Under the pieces are notes generated by a model. The model was not told the DNA's origin, searched no databases, and worked only from the letters and a program-made list of their open reading frames with translations. Made by a program: the position numbers and the translations under genes. This document shows, one piece after another, positions 22,091 to 30,722 of a stretch of DNA of 32,011 nt (position 1 is its first letter; each line of letters starts with the position of its first letter). Source of the DNA: an uncultured Collinsella sp. (lineage in GTDB: Bacteria > Actinomycetota > Coriobacteriia > Coriobacteriales > Coriobacteriaceae); the NCBI GenBank assembly GCA_902467875.1, contig CABQWP010000017.1, positions 1 through 32,011 of the forward strand, written 5' to 3'.

Positions 22091-24658
22091 ATGGAATTTT
22101 ACGCAAGCTGCCCCGAGGGCTTTGAGTCCGCACTCGCCGATGAGCTTAAACGCCTCGGGCTTTCGCATGTTCGCCGGCTGAAGGGCCGCGCTACATTTGA
22201 GGGCGAGCTCGAAGAAGGCTACCGCGCCTGTCTGTGGTCGCGCCTGGCGAGCCGTGTGTTCGTGGTACTCGGGCGCTTTGAGGCGCAGGATGCCGATGAA
22301 CTGTACGATAGCGTTTACGACATCGCCTGGGAGACCATCATCCTCCCCGGCGCCACCATCGCCATCACCGCCCGCGGCGTGACCGAGCAGCTGCGCAACA
22401 CGCGCTTCTCGGCCCTGCGCGCCAAAGACGCGCTGTGCGACCGTCTGGCCGAGACCACGGGCCGTCGCGCCGACGTCGATGCCGCCGACCCCGATGTTCA
22501 CCTGTTGCTTTCGCTGCGTCAGCGCCGCGCGAGCATCAGCCTGGACCTTTCGGGCGACCCGCTGTTCAAGCGTCTGCCGCCCGCTGCGACTCGTGCCGGC
22601 GAGGGCGCACACGTGTTGCGCCCCGACTACGCCGCCCTGGTGCTGGCGCAGGTCGGCTGGACCGCACTATGCGAGCGCGAGCTGACGGCCGACGATTACG
22701 AAAACGAAGCCCTTCCCACGCTGATCGATGCCTCGTGCGCCGGCGGCGGTCTGCTGCTGGAGGCCGTGAACATTCTGACCGACCGCGCCCCGGGCGCCGC
22801 ACGCGAGCGCTGGGGCTTTGAGGGCTGGCAGCTGCACGACGCTGTCCTGTGGGAGCAGCTGCTTGCCGAGGCGCGCGAGCGCGAGGCGGCAGCGCGCGAG
22901 CGCCAGGCGCGCATCGTGGCCGTAGACATCGACCCCGCCGCCCGCAAGACTGCCGAGCGCATGGTCAAGTGCGCCGGCTACAAGCGTTTTGTCGACTTTT
23001 GTGCCGCCAAGCCCGCCACCGTGCTGGACCATGCGGGCGCCGTCGCCGGTGCCGCCCTGGTCGCGGACACGACCGAGACCCCGCTTTCGCTCATGCACGA
23101 TGCCATGACGCTCATCGGCGAGCTGCGCCGCGCCCCCGAGCTCGCTTCGGCGCCGGTCGCCGCTCTCACCCGCGACGGCTTGCTGGCCCGCGCGCTCCAC
23201 GCCGAGCCCGAGCGCTCGATCGCCGTCATGCCCAATAACGAGGAGGCGGCTCTTGAGGTTTGGCCCTCACTCGACCACGCCGCTGCAGCGTTTGAGGCTG
23301 CGACCAGCGCGGATGCCGAGGCCGAGGTTGCGGATGCCAACGAAGCCAACGACGAAGCCGCCGCTTCCTCCATGCCCGAACCTGCCGCCACGCTCGACTT
23401 GGGCGACGGCAAGCCGCTGCCCGTGCTCATCCCGGAGTCCGAGCAGTTCGCCAACCGCCTGCGCAAGAATGCCCGTCTGCGCCGCAAGTGGGCCAAGCGC
23501 GAGGGCGTGAGCTGCTATCGCGTCTACGATGCCGACCTGCCCGACTACTCCGCTGCCATCGACCTGTACGAGGGTTGCCCGCAGACGCCGGGCCGCTGGC
23601 TCGTCATCGCCGAATACGCCGCGCCCAAGACCATCGATCCCGCGCTGGCCCAGGCCCGCATGCTCGACATCTTGGCCATCGCGCCGCGCATCCTTGATGT
23701 TCCGGCCGAGCATGTGCACGCCAAGGCCCGCATGCGTTCGCGCGGCGGCTCGCAGTACGGCAAGCAGGGCGCCGGCAAGGGCGGATCGGGCGAGCGCGCC
23801 AACATCGCGCGCCGGCGTCTGCCGCTCATCGAAGAAGGCGGGCTCACCTTTGCCGTCAACTTTGACGACTACCTGGATGTGGGCATCTTCCTGGATCACC
23901 GCGTCACCCGCAACCTGGTGCGCGAACACGCCAAACAGGCACGCCGCTTCCTCAATCTGTTCGCCTATACCGGCACCGCCACCTGCTATGCGGCAGACGG
24001 CGGCGTCGAGGAAACTGTGACGGTCGACCTTTCCAACACCTACCTGGACTGGGCCGAGCGCAATATGCGCCAGAACGGCTTTGTTGGTCCGCAGCATCAT
24101 TTTGTGCGCGACGACGTGCTCGCCTGGATTCGCGACCAGCGCCAGACGCGCAACCGCTGGGACCTGATTTTTGTCGATCCTCCCACGTTTTCCAACTCGT
24201 CCAAGATGGGCCACCGCACCTGGGATGTCCAGCGCGACCATGTTGAGCTTTTGGCCGGCGTATCGCGCCTGCTTGCACAGGGCGGACATGCCATCTTTAG
24301 CTGCAACCTGCGCGGCTTCCGCCCCGAGACACGCAAGCTCGCCCGCGCGGGCGTGGTGTTGGAGGACATTACGGCGCAGACCATCCCCGAGGATTTCGCG
24401 CGCAACCAGAAGGTGCACCACTGCTATATCGTGCGCCGCCTGCCCATTGAGGACGCCATGGCCGAGGTCGGCTTTAGCGCCGAGGAGATTGCCGAGCGTG
24501 TCGAGGAGCTGCGCAACCCCGAGGCCCGCAAGCCTCGCGCGGCAGTGCCCGCGCACGCGCAGACCGGCAACGGCAAGTCCAATTTTGCCGGCAAACCCTA
24601 CCCTGCCGGCAAGTCCAAAAAGAAGAAGTTCTACGCCAGCAAGCCCAAGGGCAAATAA
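22091..24658 (+). CDS. RlmKL-like fused 23S rRNA methyltransferase, RlmL half degenerate
   Basis: An 855-residue protein arranged as E. coli RlmKL (702 aa): ferredoxin-like/THUMP part (about 1-160), N-terminal methyltransferase (about 165-390), linker, C-terminal RlmK methyltransferase (about 460-810). The RlmK half is intact: NLFAYTGTA from 622, DLSNTYLDWAERN, and DPPTFSNSSKM from 696; it should methylate N7 of a guanosine in helix 74 of 23S rRNA. In the RlmL half the SAM loop reads DASCAGGG (213-220) instead of D-P-x-C-G-S-G-T, and the catalytic N-P-P-Y site reads DTTET (326-330). A low-complexity Ala/Glu linker (about 395-440) and a Lys-rich tail add length. N2-guanine methylation by this half is therefore doubtful. 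Confidence 0.88.
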   Translation: MEFYASCPEGFESALADELKRLGLSHVRRLKGRATFEGELEEGYRACLWSRLASRVFVVLGRFEAQDADELYDSVYDIAWETIILPGATIAITARGVTEQLRNTRFSALRAKDALCDRLAETTGRRADVDAADPDVHLLLSLRQRRASISLDLSGDPLFKRLPPAATRAGEGAHVLRPDYAALVLAQVGWTALCERELTADDYENEALPTLIDASCAGGGLLLEAVNILTDRAPGAARERWGFEGWQLHDAVLWEQLLAEAREREAAARERQARIVAVDIDPAARKTAERMVKCAGYKRFVDFCAAKPATVLDHAGAVAGAALVADTTETPLSLMHDAMTLIGELRRAPELASAPVAALTRDGLLARALHAEPERSIAVMPNNEEAALEVWPSLDHAAAAFEAATSADAEAEVADANEANDEAAASSMPEPAATLDLGDGKPLPVLIPESEQFANRLRKNARLRRKWAKREGVSCYRVYDADLPDYSAAIDLYEGCPQTPGRWLVIAEYAAPKTIDPALAQARMLDILAIAPRILDVPAEHVHAKARMRSRGGSQYGKQGAGKGGSGERANIARRRLPLIEEGGLTFAVNFDDYLDVGIFLDHRVTRNLVREHAKQARRFLNLFAYTGTATCYAADGGVEETVTVDLSNTYLDWAERNMRQNGFVGPQHHFVRDDVLAWIRDQRQTRNRWDLIFVDPPTFSNSSKMGHRTWDVQRDHVELLAGVSRLLAQGGHAIFSCNLRGFRPETRKLARAGVVLEDITAQTIPEDFARNQKVHHCYIVRRLPIEDAMAEVGFSAEEIAERVEELRNPEARKPRAAVPAHAQTGNGKSNFAGKPYPAGKSKKKKFYASKPKGK

Positions 24659-24661
24659 CAA

Positions 24662-24728
24662 AGTTGCGGTGGAATACGGACTGTTTTGCCTGGAATTAGG
24701 CAAATTTAGACCGTATTTCACCGCAACT
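24662..24728. repeat. Nested palindrome between convergent genes
   Basis: AGTTGCGGTGGAATACGG (24662-24679) pairs with 24711-24728 at 17 of 18 positions, and inside TTTGCCT (24685-24691) pairs with AGGCAAA (24698-24704). It begins 3 bp after the RlmKL-like stop and ends 24 bp before the KdpE stop. It may act as a two-way transcription barrier, though T-tracts are short. Confidence 0.85.
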
Positions 24729-24752
24729 CATATTGGGATGGTGGTTGGCGAT

Positions 24753-25466
24753 CTAGCCTTGGGTGACCAGGCGATAGCCGATACCCACGTGCGTCTGGAT
24801 ATAGCGCGGATGCGCGGGGTCGGACTCGATCTTCTTGCGCAGCGTGCCCATAAAGACGCGCAGGCTCGCCAGGTCGCTCTTAGTTGCCGTGCCCCAAATC
24901 TCGTGCAGGATAAACTGGTGCGTTAGTACCTTGTCGGCGTTATGTGCCAGCAGGCACAAGAGCTTGTACTCAATCGGCGTCAGATGCAGCTCCTCGCCAT
25001 CCATCGTGGCAATGCCGGCATCAAAGTCGATATGCAGCTCACCGGTATCGAACGAGCCCTCGGAGGCAACACCACCCGTTTGCGCATACGAAAGGCGCCT
25101 GAGCGTCGTGCGAATGCGTGCAAGCAGTTCCTCGACCGAAAACGGCTTGGTCAGATAGTCGTCGGCACCGGCATCGAGCGCGCGGATTTTGTCCGCATCC
25201 TCGCTGCGCGCCGAGACCACGATAATCGGCATGCCCGACCATGCGCGCACCGACTCCACCACCTTGACGCCGTCCATATCGGGCAGGCCCAGATCGAGCA
25301 GCACAATGCTCGGTGCCTGCGATGAGGCGGCGGCGATGGCGGCATGGGCGGTCTCCACGGCCATATGACGCAAGCCGTGCGCCTCGAGCGCGGCAACAAT
25401 AAGGTTGCGGACGGCGGGATCGTCCTCAACGACCAAGATGAGCGGTTTTACGGCAGAGTTCGGCAC
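24753..25466 (-). CDS. kdpE: KdpE-like response regulator
   Basis: A 237-residue OmpR/PhoB-type regulator. Receiver: acidic pocket VVEDD (13-16), phosphorylated Asp58 in VLLDLGLPDMDG, Ser in VVSAR and Lys in YLTKPFS. The C-terminal winged helix runs from about 145, with the KdpE-like ending RVFMGTLRKKIE... YIQTHVGIGYRL. GTG 25466 is chosen because AAGGAG lies seven bases before it; the longer reading to 25547 lies inside the sensor gene. It starts 4 bp after the sensor kinase stop, so the pair is co-translated. In the usual system it activates kdpFABC; here the nearest potassium gene is kup. Confidence 0.93.
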   Translation of the reverse strand: MPNSAVKPLILVVEDDPAVRNLIVAALEAHGLRHMAVETAHAAIAAASSQAPSIVLLDLGLPDMDGVKVVESVRAWSGMPIIVVSARSEDADKIRALDAGADDYLTKPFSVEELLARIRTTLRRLSYAQTGGVASEGSFDTGELHIDFDAGIATMDGEELHLTPIEYKLLCLLAHNADKVLTHQFILHEIWGTATKSDLASLRVFMGTLRKKIESDPAHPRYIQTHVGIGYRLVTQG

Positions 25467-25470
25467 AGCG

Positions 25471-27096
25471 CTACTCCTTATCAAACGAAACGTCGGCGAC
25501 GGGAAGCTCAATCGTAAAGACCGAGCCGTGCGGGTCCGCCGCGGCAACCTCTATGCTACCGCCATGCGCCAGCGCAATGGAGCGGCAGAGCGAAAGACCC
25601 AGGCCCACGCTGCGATGGCTGTCGGCAAGACCGTGGTTGGCGGTGTAGAACGACTCAAAGATTCGCTCGCGGTCCTCGGGCGCAATGCCCGGGCCGTCAT
25701 CGGCCACCGAGCACGCCACGCGTCCATCGTCGACGCTAATCGAAATCATGATATGCGAGCCTGCGGGCGTATAGGTGATGGCGTTGTTCACCAGATTGAC
25801 CACCAGCTGCACCATCAGGCGCGCATCGACGTTGACGAGCGCCGGCTCATCGCACGCCACCACCTTAAGGTCATGCTCGCGCACGGCAGGGTTCACGTGG
25901 CGCAGCGCCTCCTCGACGATATCGTCCATGAGCTCGAGCGTGGTCGACAGGCGCATACCGCCGCCCTCGAGCTTGGTGATGGCGAGCAGGTTCTCGACGG
26001 TGGCGTTGAGCCATTGCGCATCCGAGCGAATGGACAAGAGCAGGCCGCGGCGCGTTTGGGCGTCGAGCACGGCGGTGCCGGTCGAGCCCTGGTCGAGCAG
26101 CACATCGGCATTACCCGAAATACTGGTGAGCGGCGTGCGCAGGTCGTGCGAGATGGAGCGCAGCAGGTTGGCGCGCAGCTGCTCATTTTTGGCAAGCACC
26201 GCCGCCTCCTCGCGGGCCTCCATGGCGCGGGCGCGATCGAGCGCCAGCTCGCCTTCGCTCACGATAGCATCGGCAAGTGTCCGCTCCTCGTGCGTCAGCA
26301 CGTCGGGCTCGGCAACGATAGCCAGCACGCCCACCACCGAGGCGGGGTCGCCCGAGCGCGCGAAGCCGTCGCCTGTGCGAACCGTCAGGTAGATGCCATA
26401 AAACGCCGAGCCGCCGAACGTAGCATCGAGCGGCGTTCCCACATAGGCGGACGCCGAGAGCCGCGGTGGCATCTGCGGCGCCAGCTCGTGCACCGGCGCG
26501 GCATCGCCCACGGCCGTGTATGTCGCACGCGGCAGCAGGTCATCGCCCTCGGCGTCGGCGCTGTACCACACGACCGGACAGCCCGAAAGACGCGCCAGCT
26601 GCGTGGCCATGGCGTGAACGATCTGCTGCTCGTCGGCGCAGCGCTGCAACATGCGATTGGTCTCGAGCACCATATGCGTGCGGCGGTCGCTGGCGGCAGC
26701 CTGTGCCAAAGCGCGACGCAGGGCCAAGGCAATCGAGCTCGACACAAGCGAGACCACAAACATGATGAAGAACATGCCGGGATAGCCGCGGTCGATAAGC
26801 GACAGCGAGTAGCGCGGGTCGACAAACAAGAAGTTGTAGAGCGCCACGGCGGCAGCCGAGCTCAGCAAGCAATACAGGCGACTCCAGGTAAAGAATGCGC
26901 ACAGCTGAACGGCGAACACATAGACGATCATGATGCTCGGCGCGAGACCCGGATGGTCGAGCAGCGCGCCCACAATCGTCGCCGCGACCAGCAGCCCCAC
27001 CGATACGCAGGCGTCATACAGAGGAGTGCGGCGCGTCAGCGTTGTGCGCCGCCACCAAAAGCTATCGGCAATATCGCCGTCCGTACGGACGTCCAT
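25471..27096 (-). CDS. Short KdpD-like sensor histidine kinase lacking the N-terminal sensor
   Basis: A 541-residue kinase against about 890 for E. coli KdpD. It begins almost at the four KdpD-type membrane helices (about 28-48, 52-70, 75-92, 107-128; FVDPRYSLSLIDRGYPGMFF), followed by a GAF-like domain (about 145-290), HisKA with His317 in SISHDLRTPL, and HATPase with NLVNNAITY and DDGPGI (466-471). The N-terminal Walker-type KdpD domain and universal-stress-protein domain are missing, and no remnant is seen upstream, where a palindrome and a small gene lie instead. It should still phosphorylate KdpE, but potassium or cyclic-di-AMP sensing through the lost domain is not possible. ATG 27096 follows GAGAGGGGCGGGG. 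Confidence 0.9.
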   Translation of the reverse strand: MDVRTDGDIADSFWWRRTTLTRRTPLYDACVSVGLLVAATIVGALLDHPGLAPSIMIVYVFAVQLCAFFTWSRLYCLLSSAAAVALYNFLFVDPRYSLSLIDRGYPGMFFIMFVVSLVSSSIALALRRALAQAAASDRRTHMVLETNRMLQRCADEQQIVHAMATQLARLSGCPVVWYSADAEGDDLLPRATYTAVGDAAPVHELAPQMPPRLSASAYVGTPLDATFGGSAFYGIYLTVRTGDGFARSGDPASVVGVLAIVAEPDVLTHEERTLADAIVSEGELALDRARAMEAREEAAVLAKNEQLRANLLRSISHDLRTPLTSISGNADVLLDQGSTGTAVLDAQTRRGLLLSIRSDAQWLNATVENLLAITKLEGGGMRLSTTLELMDDIVEEALRHVNPAVREHDLKVVACDEPALVNVDARLMVQLVVNLVNNAITYTPAGSHIMISISVDDGRVACSVADDGPGIAPEDRERIFESFYTANHGLADSHRSVGLGLSLCRSIALAHGGSIEVAAADPHGSVFTIELPVADVSFDKE

Positions 27097-27124
27097 CAGC
27101 GCCCCGCCCCTCTCTCAAAAACAA

Positions 27125-27179
27125 AAACCACCACAAAGGGGACAGGCACCTTTGTGGTGGTTTCCCCTTGTGGTGGTTC
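27125..27179. repeat. Palindrome of the same family, copy 5 (CCACCACAAAGG variant), with a third half
   Basis: AAACCACCACAAAGG (27125-27139) and its exact complement (27149-27163) flank GGACAGGCA, the same centre region type as the other copies but with both arms changed together. A further half, CCCCTTGTGGTGGTT, follows to 27179. It lies 28 bp before the KdpD start. Confidence 0.8.
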
Positions 27180-27209
27180 CAAGTGTATAGCCTTTGCAGC
27201 CTGCGATCG

Positions 27210-27404
27210 TTAGACAAACAGCACGTGCGCGAGCAGCGCGCAAACGCACGCCACGGCAAACACCGTCACCACGACCGAAATCACACGATCGGCCATGTCC
27301 ATGTTGGCACGATTCGTAAAGAACCGATCTTCGGCGGCGTCGACGCGCGCTTCACGCACCAGGTCGGCAGCAAGATCGCAACCGTCAAGCACCTTTGCAT
27401 CCAT
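27210..27404 (-). CDS. Small tail-anchored membrane protein linked to kup and kdpDE
   Basis: A 64-residue protein. An acidic, Asp/Glu/Arg-rich front (1-40, DLVREARVDAAEDRFF) is followed by one hydrophobic helix at about 41-63 that ends the protein (VISVVVTVFAVACVCALLAHVLFV region), so it should be anchored by its tail with the front in the cytoplasm. ATG 27404 has an excellent GGGAGGAAACC before it, the best evidence that it is real. It lies 69 bp after kup and 113 bp before the kinase gene, all on one strand. I know no family for it. By position and size it recalls KdpF, the small subunit of the Kdp ATPase, but there is no sequence likeness I can see. Confidence 0.75.
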   Translation of the reverse strand: MDAKVLDGCDLAADLVREARVDAAEDRFFTNRANMDMADRVISVVVTVFAVACVCALLAHVLFV

Positions 27405-27473
27405 GGTTTCCTCCCAGGACTCAATCCCCGTCATTACAAGCCCGCCCGTTCGTAGACAAATCTCGAGTGTCGA

Positions 27474-29501
27474 CTACGGCCGCTCGTTGGGGGCCAAGCG
27501 CTGCATCTTGTTCACGGCCTTGAACTTGGTGAACAGCGGCACGTACTCAAAGCTCACGTTGGAGTTCTCCAGGCCGTACCAACGCGCGGGCGTGCCGGCG
27601 GCGCGGCGGATGATGTACTTGAGCGTAATGGCCGTACGCTCGCTGGGCTCCACATCGCTTTCGGGCGCCAGAAGCTTACGGATCAGGACGAACTTGAACG
27701 TGCCGATGTTACCCGGATCCTTGTAGACCGAGTAGTCATGCGTCTGCGGCGGCAGCTCGCCGGTGGCAGCCAGGTCCTGAACAACCTGACGCAGGTAGGC
27801 ATTGACGCGCTGGTTGATCTTGTAGCCCAGGTACAGATGCACGCGGAACACGTAGTCGGTGCCGAACGTCTCGACCGAATAGGCAAAGGTATGCGGCTCG
27901 TCCATGGTCTCGACATTCACGAACCACCAGGCGCGGGCGCGCTTGGGATGCTTGTCCAAGATCGAATAGACGATATCGCGGTCGATGTAGTCGGTATGGG
28001 TGTCCTTGGTCAGGTACACGACGTTGTCGCTCATGCGCTCGTAACGGTCGTCGTCGCGCAGGCGCTTGAGCTGCGGCAGGTAGCTGCGCAGCGGCAGCAG
28101 CGTAAACTGGCGCTGCTCGACCGCCGTGCCGTTGTACCAGCACACCATAATGCCCATGATGAGTGCAGCCATGAGGATGGTGAAGTAGCCGCCGTGGAAG
28201 AACTTGGTGAGCGAGCTCACGAAGAAGAAGCCTTCGAGCAAAAGGAAGAAGGCCGCGAAGATCCACGGAGCAACCTTGAGCTTGCGCTCCTCGTGCAGGT
28301 AGAAGAAGAGCAGCAGCGTGGTGCACATCATAGTCAGCGTAATGGCAAGGCCGTACGCGGCTTCCATATGCGCCGAGTTCTGGAACAGCAGCACCACGAT
28401 GACGCAGCCGACAAGCATGACGTTGTTGACCATGGGGATGTAGAGCTGGCCCTTGGTCTCGGCAGGATAGAAGACCTGCATGTGCGGCATGAGGTCCAGA
28501 CGGCTGGCCTCGGACACCAGCGAAAACGCGCCGGTGATGAGCGCTTGCGAGGCAATGATGGCCGCAACGGTGGAAAGGCCTACGGCAAACGGGCGCAGGC
28601 CCGGGGCGAGCATCTGGTAGAACGGGTTGAGGTCGGCAATGCCCATGAGCTCGGGGTTGGCAGCGTTGTTCATAAGCCAAGCGCCCTGGCCCATATAGGA
28701 AAGCAGCAGGCAGCACTTAACGAACGGCCAGGTGGCGTAGATATTGCCGCGGCCGACGTGGCCCATGTCGGAGTAGAGCGCCTCGGCACCGGTGGTGGCG
28801 AGGAAGCAGCTGCCCAGAATCATGATGCCCGCGTGGTTGTTGGGGCTCAGCAAAAAGGCGATGCCACGCACCGGGTTGAGGCACAGCAGCACGGCGGGGT
28901 GCTGGAAGACAAAGAACAGACCCGTGCCGCCCAGGAACAGGAACCACAGCGTCATGATGGGGCCAAAGGCGTGACCGATCTTGGCCGTACCGATGCGCTG
29001 TACCAAGAAGAGCACGATGATGATGGCGAGCGTAATGGCGACGACGCGGCCCTGGTCATCGCCCAGCACGGCATGAACCGCCGGGATGGTGCGCAGGCCC
29101 TCGATGGCCGTGGTAACGGTAACGGCCGGCGTCAGGATGCCGTCGGCGAGCAGCGCGGCGCCACCCAGCATGGCGGGGATGATAAGCCACTTGCCGCAGC
29201 GCTTGACCAGACTGTACAGGGCAAAGATGCCGCCCTCACCATGGTTATCGGCGCGCAGCGAGATGAGCACATACTTGATGGTGGTCAGCAGCGTGACCGT
29301 CCACACGACAAGGGAGAGCGCGCCGAGTACGAACTCCTCCGTCACGCTTCCGATACCGCCGTTGCCGGCAACGAGCGCCTTGGTTACATACATAGGGCTG
29401 GTGCCGATATCGCCGTACACCACGCCTAACGTGACGAGCATCGCCGAGATGCTCACAGGAATCGCAGCGTGTGAGGCTGCCTCCTTGGCCTTCTGTTCCA
29501 T
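27474..29501 (-). CDS. kup: Kup-family potassium uptake protein
   Basis: A 675-residue proton-coupled potassium importer with 12 helices and a soluble C-terminal domain of about 180 residues. Family marks are VVYGDIGTSPMYV near the start, LRADNHGEGGIFALYSL, and LLADGILTPAVTV. ATG 29501 follows GGGAGGAAACC; an in-frame TTG 18 bp earlier overlaps that site and is rejected. The C-terminal domain is present in full. It heads a same-strand series: kup, the 64-residue membrane protein, short KdpD and KdpE. Control by KdpDE is an inference from order. Confidence 0.95.
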   Translation of the reverse strand: MEQKAKEAASHAAIPVSISAMLVTLGVVYGDIGTSPMYVTKALVAGNGGIGSVTEEFVLGALSLVVWTVTLLTTIKYVLISLRADNHGEGGIFALYSLVKRCGKWLIIPAMLGGAALLADGILTPAVTVTTAIEGLRTIPAVHAVLGDDQGRVVAITLAIIIVLFLVQRIGTAKIGHAFGPIMTLWFLFLGGTGLFFVFQHPAVLLCLNPVRGIAFLLSPNNHAGIMILGSCFLATTGAEALYSDMGHVGRGNIYATWPFVKCCLLLSYMGQGAWLMNNAANPELMGIADLNPFYQMLAPGLRPFAVGLSTVAAIIASQALITGAFSLVSEASRLDLMPHMQVFYPAETKGQLYIPMVNNVMLVGCVIVVLLFQNSAHMEAAYGLAITLTMMCTTLLLFFYLHEERKLKVAPWIFAAFFLLLEGFFFVSSLTKFFHGGYFTILMAALIMGIMVCWYNGTAVEQRQFTLLPLRSYLPQLKRLRDDDRYERMSDNVVYLTKDTHTDYIDRDIVYSILDKHPKRARAWWFVNVETMDEPHTFAYSVETFGTDYVFRVHLYLGYKINQRVNAYLRQVVQDLAATGELPPQTHDYSVYKDPGNIGTFKFVLIRKLLAPESDVEPSERTAITLKYIIRRAAGTPARWYGLENSNVSFEYVPLFTKFKAVNKMQRLAPNERP

Positions 29502-29536
29502 AAGCCGGTTTCCTCCCAACTTTAACGTTCGAAGGG

Positions 29537-29542
29537 ATTATA
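29537..29542 (-). promoter_or_regulatory. Perfect -10 hexamer upstream of kup
   Basis: On the minus strand TATAAT ends 35 bp before the kup start. The -35 region (CATTAA) is poor, which would fit a promoter needing an activator such as KdpE. Confidence 0.45.
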
Positions 29543-29623
29543 GGTAATCGGCCCATGTTTTAATGCACTGTTTTCCCAGCTAGATAAAGATTTATACAGT
29601 CTTTAGACTACCGCGTCGATATG

Positions 29624-29658
29624 GAATGTGACAAAGGGACCGTCCCCTTGTCACATTC
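29624..29658. repeat. TGTGACAAAG-type intergenic palindrome, copy 6
   Basis: GAATGTGACAAAGGGAC faces GTCCCCTTGTCACATTC; pairing is nearly complete. It ends 1 bp before the nitroreductase stop codon, which reads from the other side. Confidence 0.85.
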
Positions 29659-29659
29659 G

Positions 29660-30508
29660 TCATTTTCCGAGCCAATTTTTGAACCACCACTCCATGGAGC
29701 GGCTCATCTCGGCCATAAAGGGGCTCGTGTGCTTGCGGGTGTAGATATCCACGACGCGCTCCCCCACCTCGCGGGCATGCGGACGGAACATCGCGTCCAT
29801 CTCGGCCACCTGCGCGTCCATGGTCGCGGCATCCGCACGGCAGTAGCGCTCCTCGTGCACCAGGTTCACCACGGGGTGCGCGATTGCCGGACGCTCCTTA
29901 CGGGGCGTGCCGATGATAAGCATCGATAGCGGCATGGTATAGGGCGGCAGATCGAGCAGCTCGGCAACTTCCTCGGCATTCTCGACGATATCACCGATGT
30001 AGCAGCTCCCCAGCCCCAGGGCCTCGGCGGCAACCACGGCGTTTTGCGCGGCGATCACGGCGTCCTGGGCCGCGATGGCAAAGTCGCCCAAACCCGGCGC
30101 GCGGCGGGGCGCCTTACCCGTACGCTCGACAAACTCGGGCTCAAAGCAGCCCACGTGCTCAAACAGATCGATCCACTTGGCATAATCGACCACAAATATT
30201 AGTGCCCAGGGCGCCTTGGCGATCATGGGCTGGTGGTCGCACAGGTCGACCAGGCGATCGAGCGTAGCCTGCTCGCGGATGCTCACGATGGAATACATCA
30301 TCATGGCGCCTGCCGACGGCGCACGGCTCGCCGCATGCAAAATCGCCGCCCGCTGCTCGTCGGTCACCGCCACGGGACGGTCGTCGTCATCACGCGCAAA
30401 GGCACGCGTAGACGAGCGATGCTCCAACGTGTCCAGCACCGCGTTGCCCGTGGTCTCGACCGGATAGCCGTACGTATCCACAGCCTTGGTGCAAACCTGC
30501 TCGTTCAT
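29660..30508 (-). CDS. Nitroreductase family protein
   Basis: A 282-residue FMN-dependent oxidoreductase. HRSSTRAFAR (about 30-39) binds the FMN phosphate, ASRAPSAGAMMMYSIVSI covers the flavin ring region, and ALGLGSCYIGDI is the later family motif. An extension of about 60 residues (from ERYCRADAATMD to the end, with SPFMAEMSRSMEWWFKNW) goes beyond the common 200-220 residues. ATG 30508 follows GAGGATGAGGCG. Members reduce nitro groups, quinones or enones with NAD(P)H; the natural substrate is unknown. It is a single gene, divergent from the sulfatase. Confidence 0.92.
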   Translation of the reverse strand: MNEQVCTKAVDTYGYPVETTGNAVLDTLEHRSSTRAFARDDDDRPVAVTDEQRAAILHAASRAPSAGAMMMYSIVSIREQATLDRLVDLCDHQPMIAKAPWALIFVVDYAKWIDLFEHVGCFEPEFVERTGKAPRRAPGLGDFAIAAQDAVIAAQNAVVAAEALGLGSCYIGDIVENAEEVAELLDLPPYTMPLSMLIIGTPRKERPAIAHPVVNLVHEERYCRADAATMDAQVAEMDAMFRPHAREVGERVVDIYTRKHTSPFMAEMSRSMEWWFKNWLGK

Positions 30509-30722
30509 CGCCTCATCCTCGCTAATTCTTTAAGAAGCCTTTACGTTTCCGTGTAATTCCCGTCCATTATCGCGCAGGTCGCCACTACATTGCGCCACAC
30601 CGCCACACGCGCGCGTTAATATGGCTGGTTGTTGTGCGCAGTCACCAATTGCAGCGCATATCTTGGTAACAATCGGGTAAACCCCCGCTTTCGTAGGTTT
30701 TAAGTTTGTGAGGAGTCTCAGC

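Noticed and set aside
25467..25547. Extended KdpE start at 25547
   Set aside because: It would lie within the end of the sensor kinase gene and add Arg-rich residues; GTG 25466 has AAGGAG at ideal distance.
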